NCBI GenBank assembly: GCA_002457515.1
Contig: NTJN01000002.1
Location: 141,873-205,872 of the forward strand
Length of the DNA: 64,000 nucleotides
Direction of reading: 5' to 3'
Source: Pelagibacterales bacterium MED-G40
GTDB taxonomy: Bacteria; Pseudomonadota; Alphaproteobacteria; Pelagibacterales; Pelagibacteraceae
Within the stretch, counting starts at the first letter, position 1. Each line of letters opens with the position of its first letter. Positions 42,678 through 52,801 of the stretch are shown piece by piece. The position numbers were made by a program, and so were the translations under genes. Below the pieces are notes generated by a model. That model had not been told where the DNA came from. It searched no databases and worked only from the letters and a program-made list of their open reading frames with translations.

Positions 42678-44131
42678 TAAAATGAATTTTTTAGTCGATT
42701 TACTGCTTTATTATTAATATCAATTTTATACTTTTTATTAATTCTTGCATCATAGGCAAAGTATATACTATTTGATAGATTTAATTTAGCTACAGATTTA
42801 TATTTGTCAAAATCCTTAGATTTTTTGTCTAACTCGAGAAATTCAGTTTTTTCTATTTGAATCAAGTAATTTTGTTTTAATTGCGAGTCTGAAATTAAGT
42901 TAATTTCATTATCATCTAATTTAAAAATTCTTTTAATTACATTCTTATTAAATGGCCCTTGATCTTCTAAACCTTTTATCTTTTTGTATTTAATCGTTGA
43001 ATTATTTTTTTTTGCATAATCCTCGAAGTCTTTTTTTTTAAAATTCCCTTCAGATATTTTTTTTCCAATTGACATATTGTTATCAATTATGGATTTAAAT
43101 TTTATCTGTCCAGTTATTGCACTTACCACACTTTTATCGTTTGGATTTTGGGCAATTTTATTTACAGATGATATTTGAGCTATAAAATATTTATTTTCAA
43201 ATTCAAATAATTCTGGGGAATTAATCTCATTTTTTTTAAAAATCTTTTTGAATAACTCGTTATTAATTAATTGATTTTTTTGACCCAATACGTCTTTTTT
43301 ATCTTTATCTATTTCTCCAGTTTTGATTAATTTTAAGTTATTGAGTTTTGCTATATCTAAAATGTTTTTTCCATCTAATATATCATTTTCTATTAACTCA
43401 ATTTTATTAAAAAAATTTTTATCAAACTCTTTTAATCCAGTTAATTTTTCAGGTGTTAATTCGGAAAAACTTATAGACTTAAACTCTTGAGTAAATAAAT
43501 CTTTATTTTCATTATAAATTTTATTTATCTCATCCTTTTTAATTTGTTTTTTTTCAAATATTTCATTCAAATCTATGTATCTTATATCTTTAACTTGATT
43601 TTCCTCGTTAAATGCATTTTGCACCAAAAAATCAGGTATAGATGTTCCACGTGAGAGAAAAGTTAATAATTGCCTTCTTTTTTCTTGTTCTGCAATATTA
43701 TCTTCAAACATTGGAGCTGTGACACCACTTTGAATTAAAAATTTTTCATACTCAGTTCTAGAAAATTTTTTATCTTTAAAAAAAGTTTTATCATTAACGA
43801 TAATATCTTTTAAAGAAGAGTCACTTAATACTATCCCTAGATCTTCCATTTCTAAATTAATTATTCTTCGTCCTATATATTCAGACAGAATTTTTTGAAT
43901 TAAATCCGTTTTTTTTAAGTCTTTTATTTGTTGGTCATTTAAATTTAAACGATTTAAATATTCTGCAAAATCTCTAGTGCTGACTTTTTCTGAGTCTATT
44001 TTAGCTATTATATTTTGGTTTCCACCACTAAAAATATCACCCATGCCCCAAAAAACAAAAGGCAATATAATAATACCTACCAATATCTTTATTGATAAAG
44101 ATTTTGAGAATTTTACTATTGATGAAAGCAT
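42677..44131 (-). CDS. SurA/PpiD-like periplasmic folding factor (SurA N-terminal domain)
   Basis: N-terminal TM anchor PFVFWGMGDIFSGGNQNIIAKIDSEKVSTRDF typical of PpiD-like proteins; syntenic between trpE and tpiA; parvulin signature not evident. Confidence 0.8.
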   Translation of the reverse strand: MLSSIVKFSKSLSIKILVGIIILPFVFWGMGDIFSGGNQNIIAKIDSEKVSTRDFAEYLNRLNLNDQQIKDLKKTDLIQKILSEYIGRRIINLEMEDLGIVLSDSSLKDIIVNDKTFFKDKKFSRTEYEKFLIQSGVTAPMFEDNIAEQEKRRQLLTFLSRGTSIPDFLVQNAFNEENQVKDIRYIDLNEIFEKKQIKKDEINKIYNENKDLFTQEFKSISFSELTPEKLTGLKEFDKNFFNKIELIENDILDGKNILDIAKLNNLKLIKTGEIDKDKKDVLGQKNQLINNELFKKIFKKNEINSPELFEFENKYFIAQISSVNKIAQNPNDKSVVSAITGQIKFKSIIDNNMSIGKKISEGNFKKKDFEDYAKKNNSTIKYKKIKGLEDQGPFNKNVIKRIFKLDDNEINLISDSQLKQNYLIQIEKTEFLELDKKSKDFDKYKSVAKLNLSNSIYFAYDARINKKYKIDINNKAVNRLKNSF

Positions 44132-44204
44132 ATTTATATTCTATTAAAGTCTTTTGTAATAATTTATACACCTATAGATCAAAATCATAATTATGGCAAA
44201 TAAC

Positions 44205-44954
44205 ATGAGATATTTTATTGGAAATTGGAAAATGTTTGGAGTTCCAAAATCAATAAATATACTTAATAAAATTAATGCTTTTGCTAAATCCAACAAAAGC
44301 TTTAATAAAAATTATAAAATTATAATAACTCCGCCTTTCACTTTAATAGAGACTTTTGCTAAGTTGTTTAAAAAAAAGAGTATATTGATAGGTGGTCAAA
44401 ACTGTTATCATAGGGATTACTTTGGATCTAATACTGGATCAGTAAGTCCTTTTATGCTCAAAAAAATAGGTGCCACTTATGTTATTATAGGTCACTCTGA
44501 TAATAGAGCAGAGGGAGACACATCTAAAATATTAAAAAATAAGGTAATTGGATCTCTAAATAATAATTTAAAGATAGTTTTTTGTATCGGAGAAAATAAA
44601 AAAGAAAAAGCAAAAAAATTAACTTTTAAAGTTTTGAAAAGTCAATTAACAAAAGTATTAGAAAAAAAATTTAATAAAAATAATATCATTGTAGCATACG
44701 AGCCAATATGGTCTATAGGAACTGGAAAAATACCTAAATCTGCAGATCTTAAAAAAATTTCTAAATTTATAAAAAAAGTATTAAAAAGTATTTTTAAAAC
44801 CAAGGAGTCTCCTAAAGTTTTATATGGAGGTTCTGTAGACAGTTCTAATATTGCGTCTTTTAAATTTCTTGATGAGATAGATGGTTTTTTAATAGGAGGA
44901 GCATCAAAATCGTCTAAAAAATTTATTGATATAATAAAAAATTACTATAGATAG
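44205..44954 (+). CDS. tpiA: Triosephosphate isomerase
   Basis: FIGNWKMFG, GGQNCY, YVIIGHSDNR, VAYEPIWSIGTGK, VLYGGSV; in-frame ATG at 44193 also possible. Confidence 0.97.
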   Translation: MRYFIGNWKMFGVPKSINILNKINAFAKSNKSFNKNYKIIITPPFTLIETFAKLFKKKSILIGGQNCYHRDYFGSNTGSVSPFMLKKIGATYVIIGHSDNRAEGDTSKILKNKVIGSLNNNLKIVFCIGENKKEKAKKLTFKVLKSQLTKVLEKKFNKNNIIVAYEPIWSIGTGKIPKSADLKKISKFIKKVLKSIFKTKESPKVLYGGSVDSSNIASFKFLDEIDGFLIGGASKSSKKFIDIIKNYYR

Positions 44955-44959
44955 ACCAT

Positions 44960-45262
44960 ATGGAAAACATTTTAGTTGTAATTAATGTAATTTTAGCTGC
45001 TTTACTAATAATAGTAATATTGCTTCAGAGATCAGAAGGTGGAGCTCTTGGACTGGGTGTTTCACAAGATAGTTTCACGTCTTCAAGAAGTGTTGGTAAT
45101 TTTTTAACTAAATTTACTTCAATAGTTGCAACCCTTTTTATAATTACAAGCATTGCAATAGTAGCTATTTCTAGAGATGAAATAAGAGATATCCAATCTG
45201 TAATTGAAAAAGAAGAAGAAGCTGACTCTAATCTTCCACAAATACCAGAATCCCCAAAATAA
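44960..45262 (+). CDS. secG: Preprotein translocase subunit SecG
   Basis: ILLQRSEGGALGLGVSQDSFTSSRSVGNFLTKFT; position between tpiA and pyrG. Confidence 0.95.
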   Translation: MENILVVINVILAALLIIVILLQRSEGGALGLGVSQDSFTSSRSVGNFLTKFTSIVATLFIITSIAIVAISRDEIRDIQSVIEKEEEADSNLPQIPESPK

Positions 45263-45301
45263 ACTTTGTTTTTTAAATATAATCTTATATAACATACTTC
45301 C

Positions 45302-46924
45302 ATGGCGCGATATATTTTCGTTACTGGCGGCGTGGTTTCATCTTTAGGAAAAGGACTGTCATCAGCTTCACTAGCTTATTTATTACAATCTAGAGGTTAC
45401 AAAGTAAGACTTAGAAAGTTAGATCCTTATTTAAATGTCGATCCAGGAACTATGAGCCCGTTTCAACACGGTGAAGTTTATGTGACTGATGATGGCGCTG
45501 AAACAGATCTAGACCTGGGACACTATGAAAGATTTTCAGGAATTTCTGCAAAAAAATCTGACAACATAACAACAGGTAAAATCTATAATGATGTTTTAAA
45601 AAGAGAGCGTCAGGGAAAATATTTAGGAAAAACAGTACAAGTTATTCCTCACATAACCAATAGGATAAAAGAATTTATCAAAAATGACGTGTCAAAAGAA
45701 GACTTTGTTATTTGTGAGATAGGAGGAACTGTAGGCGACATAGAAAGCCTGCCTTTTTTAGAAGCTATAAGACAATTTTCAAACGAGTTTGGTAGAAAAA
45801 ATACTTTATTTATACATCTTACTCTAGTTCCTTATATGAAAGCATCCGATGAAATTAAAACGAAGCCCACTCAACATTCTGTAAAAGAATTAAGGAGCAT
45901 TGGTATTCAGCCAGATATTATTATTTGTAGATCAGAAAGATCTATTCCTTTAGATCAAAGAAAGAAAATTTCTTTATTTTGCAACGTTGCAATTGAAGAT
46001 GTAATTGAAACTGTTGATGTAAAAACGATATATGAAGCACCTATAAGTTTTAATAAAGAAAAATTGGATGAAAGAGTGCTTAAATTTTTCAAAATAAAAT
46101 CTAAAAAGAAAGTTAACCTTCAACCATGGAAGAAAATTACTCAACTGGTTTTAAATTCAAAAGATAAAGTAAATATAGCTATAATTGGAAAATACGTAGA
46201 GCTGAAAGATGCTTATAAATCTTTAGATGAAGCCTTGACACATGGAGGTATAGCAAACAATTTAAAAGTAAATCTTGTAAGAGTTGAGTCAGATTATTTA
46301 AAACCAAGTGAAATAAAGAGTAAGTTGCAGGATGTTTCAGGAGTACTAATACCAGGAGGGTTTGGTAAAAGAGGTACAGAAGGTAAAATTGCTGCGATAA
46401 ATTACGCTAGAAAAAATAAAATACCATTTTTTGGTATTTGTTTTGGGATGCAAATGGCCGTTATTGAATTTGCTAGAAATAAATTGAATATAAAAAACGC
46501 AACATCAAGTGAATTTGGTTATTCAAAATCTTCTGTTGTAGGTTTAATGAATGAATGGATTAAAAATGGTAAATTAATGAAAGGAACTGATAAAGACCTA
46601 GGAGGAACTATGAGATTAGGAAGCTATGAAGCAAGACTTAAAAAAGACACAAAAATAAGTAAAATTTATAATTCTTTGAAAATTAAAGAAAGACATCGTC
46701 ACAGATATGAAGTTAATATTAATTATAAAGAAGATTTCGAGAGAAAAGGAATGATTTTTTCAGGTTTATCTCCAGACAATAAATTGCCAGAAATTATTGA
46801 ATTAAAGGATCATCCTTGGTTTATAGGAGTCCAGTTTCATCCTGAATTTAAATCTAGACCTTTAACCCCACATCCTTTATTCTCATCATTTATAAAGGCC
46901 GCAAAAATCAATTCGAAAAAATGA
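45302..46924 (+). CDS. pyrG: CTP synthase
   Basis: [65 protein letters not shown]. Confidence 0.99.
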   Translation: MARYIFVTGGVVSSLGKGLSSASLAYLLQSRGYKVRLRKLDPYLNVDPGTMSPFQHGEVYVTDDGAETDLDLGHYERFSGISAKKSDNITTGKIYNDVLKRERQGKYLGKTVQVIPHITNRIKEFIKNDVSKEDFVICEIGGTVGDIESLPFLEAIRQFSNEFGRKNTLFIHLTLVPYMKASDEIKTKPTQHSVKELRSIGIQPDIIICRSERSIPLDQRKKISLFCNVAIEDVIETVDVKTIYEAPISFNKEKLDERVLKFFKIKSKKKVNLQPWKKITQLVLNSKDKVNIAIIGKYVELKDAYKSLDEALTHGGIANNLKVNLVRVESDYLKPSEIKSKLQDVSGVLIPGGFGKRGTEGKIAAINYARKNKIPFFGICFGMQMAVIEFARNKLNIKNATSSEFGYSKSSVVGLMNEWIKNGKLMKGTDKDLGGTMRLGSYEARLKKDTKISKIYNSLKIKERHRHRYEVNINYKEDFERKGMIFSGLSPDNKLPEIIELKDHPWFIGVQFHPEFKSRPLTPHPLFSSFIKAAKINSKK

Positions 46925-47745
46925 CAAATCATAGAGTAAAATGTTCTAATTTTGAAATTGCTAATGACAAACCATTTACTTTAATAGCGGGCCCCTGCCA
47001 GTTGGAAAACGAAGCCCATGCGTTGAAAATTTCCACTGAGCTTAAAAAAATCACTTCTGATCTTGGGATAAATTTAATTTATAAAACTTCTTTTGATAAA
47101 GCTAATAGAACAAGCCTTAAAGGCAAAAGGGGGATGGGATTGGAAAAATCTTTACCCATCTTTGATAAAATAAGAAAAGAAGTTGGTGTTCCAGTTTTGA
47201 CAGACATTCATACAGCTGAACAATGTTCAATTGTTTCTGACCATGTTGATGTTTTACAAATACCTGCTTTTTTATGTCGTCAAACAGATTTACTTATTGC
47301 AGCAGCAAAAACAGGAAAAATCATTAATGTTAAGAAAGGTCAATTTTTAGCTCCATGGGATATGGCTAATGTAATAAAAAAAATTGAAGAGTCTGGAAAT
47401 AAAAATATTTTAATTACAGAAAGAGGTGCAAGTTTTGGATACAATACTTTAGTATCTGACATGAGAGCTTTACCCATAATGTCAAAATTTGGTTTTCCAA
47501 TCGTTTTTGATGCTACTCATTCAGTGCAGCAACCCGGTGGGATGGGAGAGAAAAGTGGAGGACAAAGAGAATTTGTTCCCTATTTATCTCGAGCAGCAGT
47601 CGCAGTAGGCGTTGGAGCAATTTTTATGGAAACTCACGAAGATCCAGATAATGCGCCATCAGATGGTCCAAATATGGTGCCATTAAAAGAAATTAAAAAT
47701 TTACTAAAAAAATTAACTGAAATAGATAATTTAATTAAAAAATAA
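46921..47745 (+). CDS. kdsA: 3-deoxy-8-phosphooctulonate synthase (KDO8P synthase)
   Basis: [55 protein letters not shown]. Confidence 0.98.
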   Translation: MTNHRVKCSNFEIANDKPFTLIAGPCQLENEAHALKISTELKKITSDLGINLIYKTSFDKANRTSLKGKRGMGLEKSLPIFDKIRKEVGVPVLTDIHTAEQCSIVSDHVDVLQIPAFLCRQTDLLIAAAKTGKIINVKKGQFLAPWDMANVIKKIEESGNKNILITERGASFGYNTLVSDMRALPIMSKFGFPIVFDATHSVQQPGGMGEKSGGQREFVPYLSRAAVAVGVGAIFMETHEDPDNAPSDGPNMVPLKEIKNLLKKLTEIDNLIKK

Positions 47746-47749
47746 TTAG

Positions 47750-49006
47750 ATGGCAAAAATTACCAACGTTAAAGGTCGTCAGGTTTTTGACAGCAGAGGA
47801 AACCCAACTGTTGAAGCAGAAGTTTTTTTAGATAATAATATTTCCGCTACAGCCATATCACCATCTGGTGCATCAACAGGAGCATTTGAAGCTCACGAAT
47901 TAAGAGATCAAGATAAAAATAATTTTTTAGGTAAAAGCGTTAAGAAAGCAGTCGAGAATATTAATAAAAAGATCGGATTAAGTTTAAAAGGATTGGATCC
48001 AACCGATCAATCTAAAATTGATAAAATTTTATTAGATTTAGATGGTAGTGAAAATAAAAAAAATCTTGGAGCAAACGCAACTTTAGCTGTATCTTTAGCA
48101 AATTCAAAATCAGCAGCTATATCAGTTAAAAAACCACTCTATAAAAATTTAGGGAAATCTTTTTCTTTACCTAATCCTTTGATGAACATTATTAATGGAG
48201 GCGCCCATGCTGATAACGATTTAAATATTCAAGAATTTATGATTAGACCAGATTCAGCAAAAAATTTTATGGACTCGGTAGAAAAATGTTTTCTTGTTAT
48301 TCAAAATTTAAAAAGTTTGTTAAAATCAAAAAAAATGCTTACTAATGTTGGTGACGAAGGAGGTTTTGCTCCATCAATTAATACTAATGAAGAAGCTCTT
48401 GAATTAATTGTAAGCGCTATAGAAAAATCAAAACTAACTCCTGGTAAAGACGTAGTGATTTGCCTAGATATAGCTGCCAATGAATTAATTAATAAAGATG
48501 GCAAATATTCAATTCAATCAAGTAATTTTACTTCTGTTGATGATGTAGTTCTTTATTATAAGAAATTAATTTCAAATTATCCTATTAAGTCAATAGAAGA
48601 CCCCTTTGCCGAAGAAGATTGGGAATCTTGGAAAAAAGTTACTCATGAGATAGGCAGCGATGTTCAAATTGTAGGAGATGATTTATTTGTAACAAATTCT
48701 AAAAGATTAAAAAAAGGAATAGATAATAAATCTGCTAATAGTATTTTAGTTAAGCCAAATCAAATTGGAACTTTATCTGAAACATTGGAAGTTGTTACAA
48801 TGGCAAAGAAGGCTAATTTTAACACAATTATTTCTCACAGATCCGGCGATACAGAGGACACGTTTATTGCTGATTTAGCAGTAGCTACAGAATCATCTCA
48901 GATTAAAACAGGATCGTTGGCTAGATCTGAGAGAGTAGCTAAATATAACAGGCTGTTACGCATAGAAGAAGAACTTGGAAATTCATCTAAAATGGCTAAA
49001 ATCTAA
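47750..49006 (+). CDS. eno: Enolase
   Basis: GRQVFDSRGNPTVEAEV, SGASTGAFEAHELRD, NVGDEGGFAPS, SHRSGDTEDTFIADLAVA. Confidence 0.99.
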   Translation: MAKITNVKGRQVFDSRGNPTVEAEVFLDNNISATAISPSGASTGAFEAHELRDQDKNNFLGKSVKKAVENINKKIGLSLKGLDPTDQSKIDKILLDLDGSENKKNLGANATLAVSLANSKSAAISVKKPLYKNLGKSFSLPNPLMNIINGGAHADNDLNIQEFMIRPDSAKNFMDSVEKCFLVIQNLKSLLKSKKMLTNVGDEGGFAPSINTNEEALELIVSAIEKSKLTPGKDVVICLDIAANELINKDGKYSIQSSNFTSVDDVVLYYKKLISNYPIKSIEDPFAEEDWESWKKVTHEIGSDVQIVGDDLFVTNSKRLKKGIDNKSANSILVKPNQIGTLSETLEVVTMAKKANFNTIISHRSGDTEDTFIADLAVATESSQIKTGSLARSERVAKYNRLLRIEEELGNSSKMAKI

Positions 49007-49008
49007 CC

Positions 49009-49305
49009 ATGGAGCTAATTAAACTTTTAAAAACAAAAAAATTAATTTTACTTAATATTTTTTTAACGCTTTATGTTGGAACCAATCTTATAGGAGGGGA
49101 AAGAGGTTTGATTTCATATTTTGAAAAAAAAAACCTTGAAAAAAAACTTAGTAATAAAAAATTTGAATTATCGAATAAACTTAATGAATTAGAAAATGAA
49201 AATAAACTTCTTTCAGAGAAAATTGATTTAGATTATTTAGACACACTCTATAGGCAGAAACTAAAATTTGGTAAAAGAGATGAAATTTTAATAAAATTAG
49301 AATGA
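49009..49305 (+). CDS. ftsB: Septum formation initiator FtsB/DivIC family
   Basis: 98 aa, one TM followed by coiled coil, [14 protein letters not shown]; downstream of eno. Confidence 0.85.
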   Translation: MELIKLLKTKKLILLNIFLTLYVGTNLIGGERGLISYFEKKNLEKKLSNKKFELSNKLNELENENKLLSEKIDLDYLDTLYRQKLKFGKRDEILIKLE

Positions 49306-50243
49306 CAAAAACTAGACACCCTGAAAAAGTAAAAAACACTCCTAATCCAATTAAAAAAAAACCAGATTGGATTAGATCTAAGATTGTAGACTCGAAAATT
49401 TTTTTTCAAACCAAACAAGTAATTAACAAAAATAATTTAGTTACTGTTTGCCAAGAAGCAAATTGTCCAAATATTACTGAGTGTTGGAGTAAAAAACATG
49501 CAACATTCATGATTATGGGCGATACGTGCACTAGAGCATGTGCATTCTGTGATGTTAAGACTGGCAAACCTGGGGCTTTAGATCCTCTTGAAGCTTTTAA
49601 GATTTCAAACGCAGTAAAAGAATTAAATTTAAATCATGTAGTAATAACTTCTGTAGATAGGGATGATTTAAGTGATGGAGGCGCAAATCATTTTAAACAA
49701 GTAGTCACTGAGATTAAAAAAAACAATCCCAAAACTACTGTTGAAGTATTAACTCCTGATTTTCTGAGAAAAGGTAACTCTTATGAAAAAGTTTTAGAAA
49801 CTGACATTGACGTTTTTAATCATAATATCGAAACAGTACCTAGACTTTATTTAAAAGTCAGACCAGGTTCTAGATATTTTGCATCTATTGATCTTCTAAA
49901 ATCTGTTAAGGAAAAAAAACCAAATATATTTACAAAATCCGGTATCATGGTTGGTCTAGGAGAAACAAAAGACGAGATAATACAAGTAATGGATGATTTG
50001 AGAACTGCCAATGTTGATTTCTTAACCATTGGTCAATATCTTCAACCTTCAACAAAACATTTTCCTTTATTCAGATATTTACACCCATATGAATTTAATG
50101 AACTTAAAGATATTGCAATCTCAAAAGGATTTTTATTGGTTTCTTCTACACCTTTAACAAGATCGTCTTATCATGCAGACGATGACTTTAAAAAGTTAAA
50201 AGATGCAAGGATAAAGAAACTTGAATGTCATCCACATCAATAA
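49302..50243 (+). CDS. lipA: Lipoyl synthase
   Basis: [51 protein letters not shown]. Confidence 0.98.
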   Translation: MTKTRHPEKVKNTPNPIKKKPDWIRSKIVDSKIFFQTKQVINKNNLVTVCQEANCPNITECWSKKHATFMIMGDTCTRACAFCDVKTGKPGALDPLEAFKISNAVKELNLNHVVITSVDRDDLSDGGANHFKQVVTEIKKNNPKTTVEVLTPDFLRKGNSYEKVLETDIDVFNHNIETVPRLYLKVRPGSRYFASIDLLKSVKEKKPNIFTKSGIMVGLGETKDEIIQVMDDLRTANVDFLTIGQYLQPSTKHFPLFRYLHPYEFNELKDIAISKGFLLVSSTPLTRSSYHADDDFKKLKDARIKKLECHPHQ

Positions 50244-50674
50244 AAAAGATTATACCCTGTAAAAAAAAAGATTTAATTCAAATGGTCTTAGATATTGAAA
50301 AATATCCAGAATTTGTTCCTTGGTGTCTAGAGGGAAAAATACACGAAAAAAAAGAGAGTGAAGATCTTATAGAAATCAAAGGAGACCTAAAAGTAGGAAA
50401 ACGATTTTTAAATGAAACTTACACAAGTTTAGTTTTATATTATAAAGATAAAGATAAAATTTTAGTTACAAATATAGACGGTCCCTTAAAACATCTTCAA
50501 AATGAATGGAAGTTTAAAGAGATTAATAATCAAACCCAACTTCAATTTGATATTGATTTTGAGTTAAAAAATAACCTTTTAAATATGATAATGAAAAATT
50601 CTTTTAATTTAGGTTTAAATAAAATAGCTGACGCTTTTGAGAATAGAGCAATTAAGTTATTTAATAACTCGTAA
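50225..50674 (+). CDS. Coq10/RatA START-like family protein
   Basis: [42 protein letters not shown]; downstream of lipA as in alphaproteobacteria. Confidence 0.88.
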   Translation: MSSTSIKKIIPCKKKDLIQMVLDIEKYPEFVPWCLEGKIHEKKESEDLIEIKGDLKVGKRFLNETYTSLVLYYKDKDKILVTNIDGPLKHLQNEWKFKEINNQTQLQFDIDFELKNNLLNMIMKNSFNLGLNKIADAFENRAIKLFNNS

Positions 50675-51124
50675 AATTAAATCTAAAGATTTTCTTACCG
50701 TTGCCTTTTGAATGTATGAACGACCTTTATTCTTAAAGAAACACTTATATACACTCACTTTACTTGCTTTTTTAATACCTATAAAAACTAAACCCACTGG
50801 TTTTGATTTAGTGCCTCCCTTTGGTCCGGCTATACCTGTAATTGATACAGCCACATCACTTTTGCTAATTTTTGTCAAATTATTGACCATTGATAAGCAA
50901 CATTGAATACTCACAGCACCAAATTTTTTAATTATTTTTTTTGGAACCTTTAAAATAGTATTTTTAGACTCATTAGAATAAGTTATTAATCCTAGTTTAA
51001 AAATTTTAGATGCTCCACTTACAGATGTTATTGTACTTGAAAGCATTCCACCAGTACAAGATTCAGCAAATGAAATTTTGAGCTTCTTTTTTTTTAGCAA
51101 ATTTATAATTTTCTTAGCTTTCAT
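50657..51124 (-). CDS. pncC: CinA-family nicotinamide-nucleotide amidase (PncC-like)
   Basis: SFAESCTGGMLSSTITSVSGASKIFKLGLITYSNESK, VSITGIAGPKGGTKSKPVGLVFIG. Confidence 0.93.
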   Translation of the reverse strand: MKAKKIINLLKKKKLKISFAESCTGGMLSSTITSVSGASKIFKLGLITYSNESKNTILKVPKKIIKKFGAVSIQCCLSMVNNLTKISKSDVAVSITGIAGPKGGTKSKPVGLVFIGIKKASKVSVYKCFFKNKGRSYIQKATVRKSLDLILRVIK

Positions 51125-51627
51125 TAGAATAATTTAGATTTTAAAATCATAAAAATAATTATTGTTAATACCACATAAAGCCCTGCGATTACGTCATCAA
51201 AAATTACACCAAAACTATTTTTAAATTTTTTGTCAAATAAATTTATTGGAAATGGTTTTTTGATGTCGAAAAATCTAAATAATATAAATATATATATGTA
51301 AAAATATAAAGCTTCATTAGTTAGTTTTTCAGTATTATGACCTATTTCATATAAATATATTGGAATAGATTGACCAATAAATTCATCTATTACTATTTCT
51401 TTGGGATCTTTATTCTTAGAGTCACGAATATAAATGGCAATAGCATAAAATGAATAGAAAAATGTTATTAATAAAAATATTAGAATAAATTCATTTGGAT
51501 AGTTCTTTATATGGAAACAATAAAATAAAAAAACTATTGTAAAGAAAGAAGCTAAAGTTCCTTGAGCAAAATTAATTTTTCCGATACCAAATAAAGTTAC
51601 AAATAACGTATTTAATTTTTTAATCAT
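51124..51627 (-). CDS. pgpA: Phosphatidylglycerophosphatase A
   Basis: GIGKINFAQGTLASF, DPKEIVIDEFIGQSIP, FRFFDIKKPFPI, GVIFDDVIAGLY. Confidence 0.93.
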   Translation of the reverse strand: MIKKLNTLFVTLFGIGKINFAQGTLASFFTIVFLFYCFHIKNYPNEFILIFLLITFFYSFYAIAIYIRDSKNKDPKEIVIDEFIGQSIPIYLYEIGHNTEKLTNEALYFYIYIFILFRFFDIKKPFPINLFDKKFKNSFGVIFDDVIAGLYVVLTIIIFMILKSKLF

Positions 51628-52753
51628 ATTTAATTACCGATGTTATAACTTCACAAGCTATTGCTTTTTCTTTTCCGATGATACCCAATTTTTCAGTAGT
51701 TTTGCCTTTTATATTTATTTGATTTTGTGAAATTTCACATAGACTTGAAATATTTGATATAATTTTTTTTTTATACTTTTTAATTTTTGGAGTCTGAGTA
51801 ATTATATTTATATCTATATTATTAATATAATATCCCAAAGATTTGATTTCTTTAATTACTTGTTTAAGTAAAACGGTTGATCTTATATTTTTAAACTTCT
51901 TGTTTTTGTCAGAAAACTTATTTCCAATATCTCCCATGCTGCAAGCGCCTAATATTGCATCTGTAATTGAATGTAAAACTGGATCTCCGTCAGAGTGACC
52001 TAAAGTCCCTAATTTTGATTTAATCCTCAAACCACCTAAATAAAGTTTTCTTTTTAAAACTAGTCTATGAACATCAAAGCCAATACCAAGACTCATTCTA
52101 GATTTAAAAACTTTTTTTAAATTAAAAAAATCATTTTTGTTTGTGATCTTAAAATTATTTGTTTCTCCTTCTATTAACTTTACTTTATCTTGATTTTTAA
52201 GGAGTGAAAAATCATCATCCAAGTACCTATTTTTATATGATTTATGTAAATTATACATTTCTCTTAAATTAAAACATTGGGGTGTTTGTGTTACGAATAG
52301 GTTATTCCGGCTTTTGCTCATTACATTTTTTTCATATCTTTGTTTTATAGCATCATTAATTTTTAATATAGGTATTACAGCACGGGAATTTCTCATTTTA
52401 GTTAAAATTGATTTAAGAAGCTTTTTTGAAAAATTTGGCCTTGCTGAGTCATGTATCAAAACTTTAGAAATTCCTTTTTGTTTTGTTAAATATTTTAAAG
52501 CATTAAATGTAGACTCTTGTCTTGTTTTGCCACCCTGGATTAATTTTATATTTTTTAACTTAATTTTTTTTAGATTTTTAAAGTGTTTTCGGTTGTATAC
52601 GACTATAATTTTTTTAATTTGAGAAAAAAAAGCAGCCTTATTTATGGAAATTTCAAGTAGAGTTTTACCCCCTACTTTTTGGTAGGGTTTTGGCAGTTTT
52701 GATTTAAATCTACCGCTATTGCCAGCTGCTAATAAAATCAGACAAAAACTCAT
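51620..52753 (-). CDS. ispDF: Bifunctional IspD/IspF
   Basis: IspD: LILLAAGNSGRFKS, VLIHDSARPNFS; IspF: GIGFDVHRLV, GTLGHSDGDPVLHSITDAILGA. Confidence 0.96.
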   Translation of the reverse strand: MSFCLILLAAGNSGRFKSKLPKPYQKVGGKTLLEISINKAAFFSQIKKIIVVYNRKHFKNLKKIKLKNIKLIQGGKTRQESTFNALKYLTKQKGISKVLIHDSARPNFSKKLLKSILTKMRNSRAVIPILKINDAIKQRYEKNVMSKSRNNLFVTQTPQCFNLREMYNLHKSYKNRYLDDDFSLLKNQDKVKLIEGETNNFKITNKNDFFNLKKVFKSRMSLGIGFDVHRLVLKRKLYLGGLRIKSKLGTLGHSDGDPVLHSITDAILGACSMGDIGNKFSDKNKKFKNIRSTVLLKQVIKEIKSLGYYINNIDINIITQTPKIKKYKKKIISNISSLCEISQNQINIKGKTTEKLGIIGKEKAIACEVITSVIKYD

Positions 52754-52801
52754 TGTATTTAGTTATATTATATTTATATAAAATATTAAGAATTATTTAA
52801 A

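Noticed and set aside
51620-52753. IspD-IspF fusion as novel
   Set aside because: Well known bifunctional enzyme in alphaproteobacteria and some other groups.
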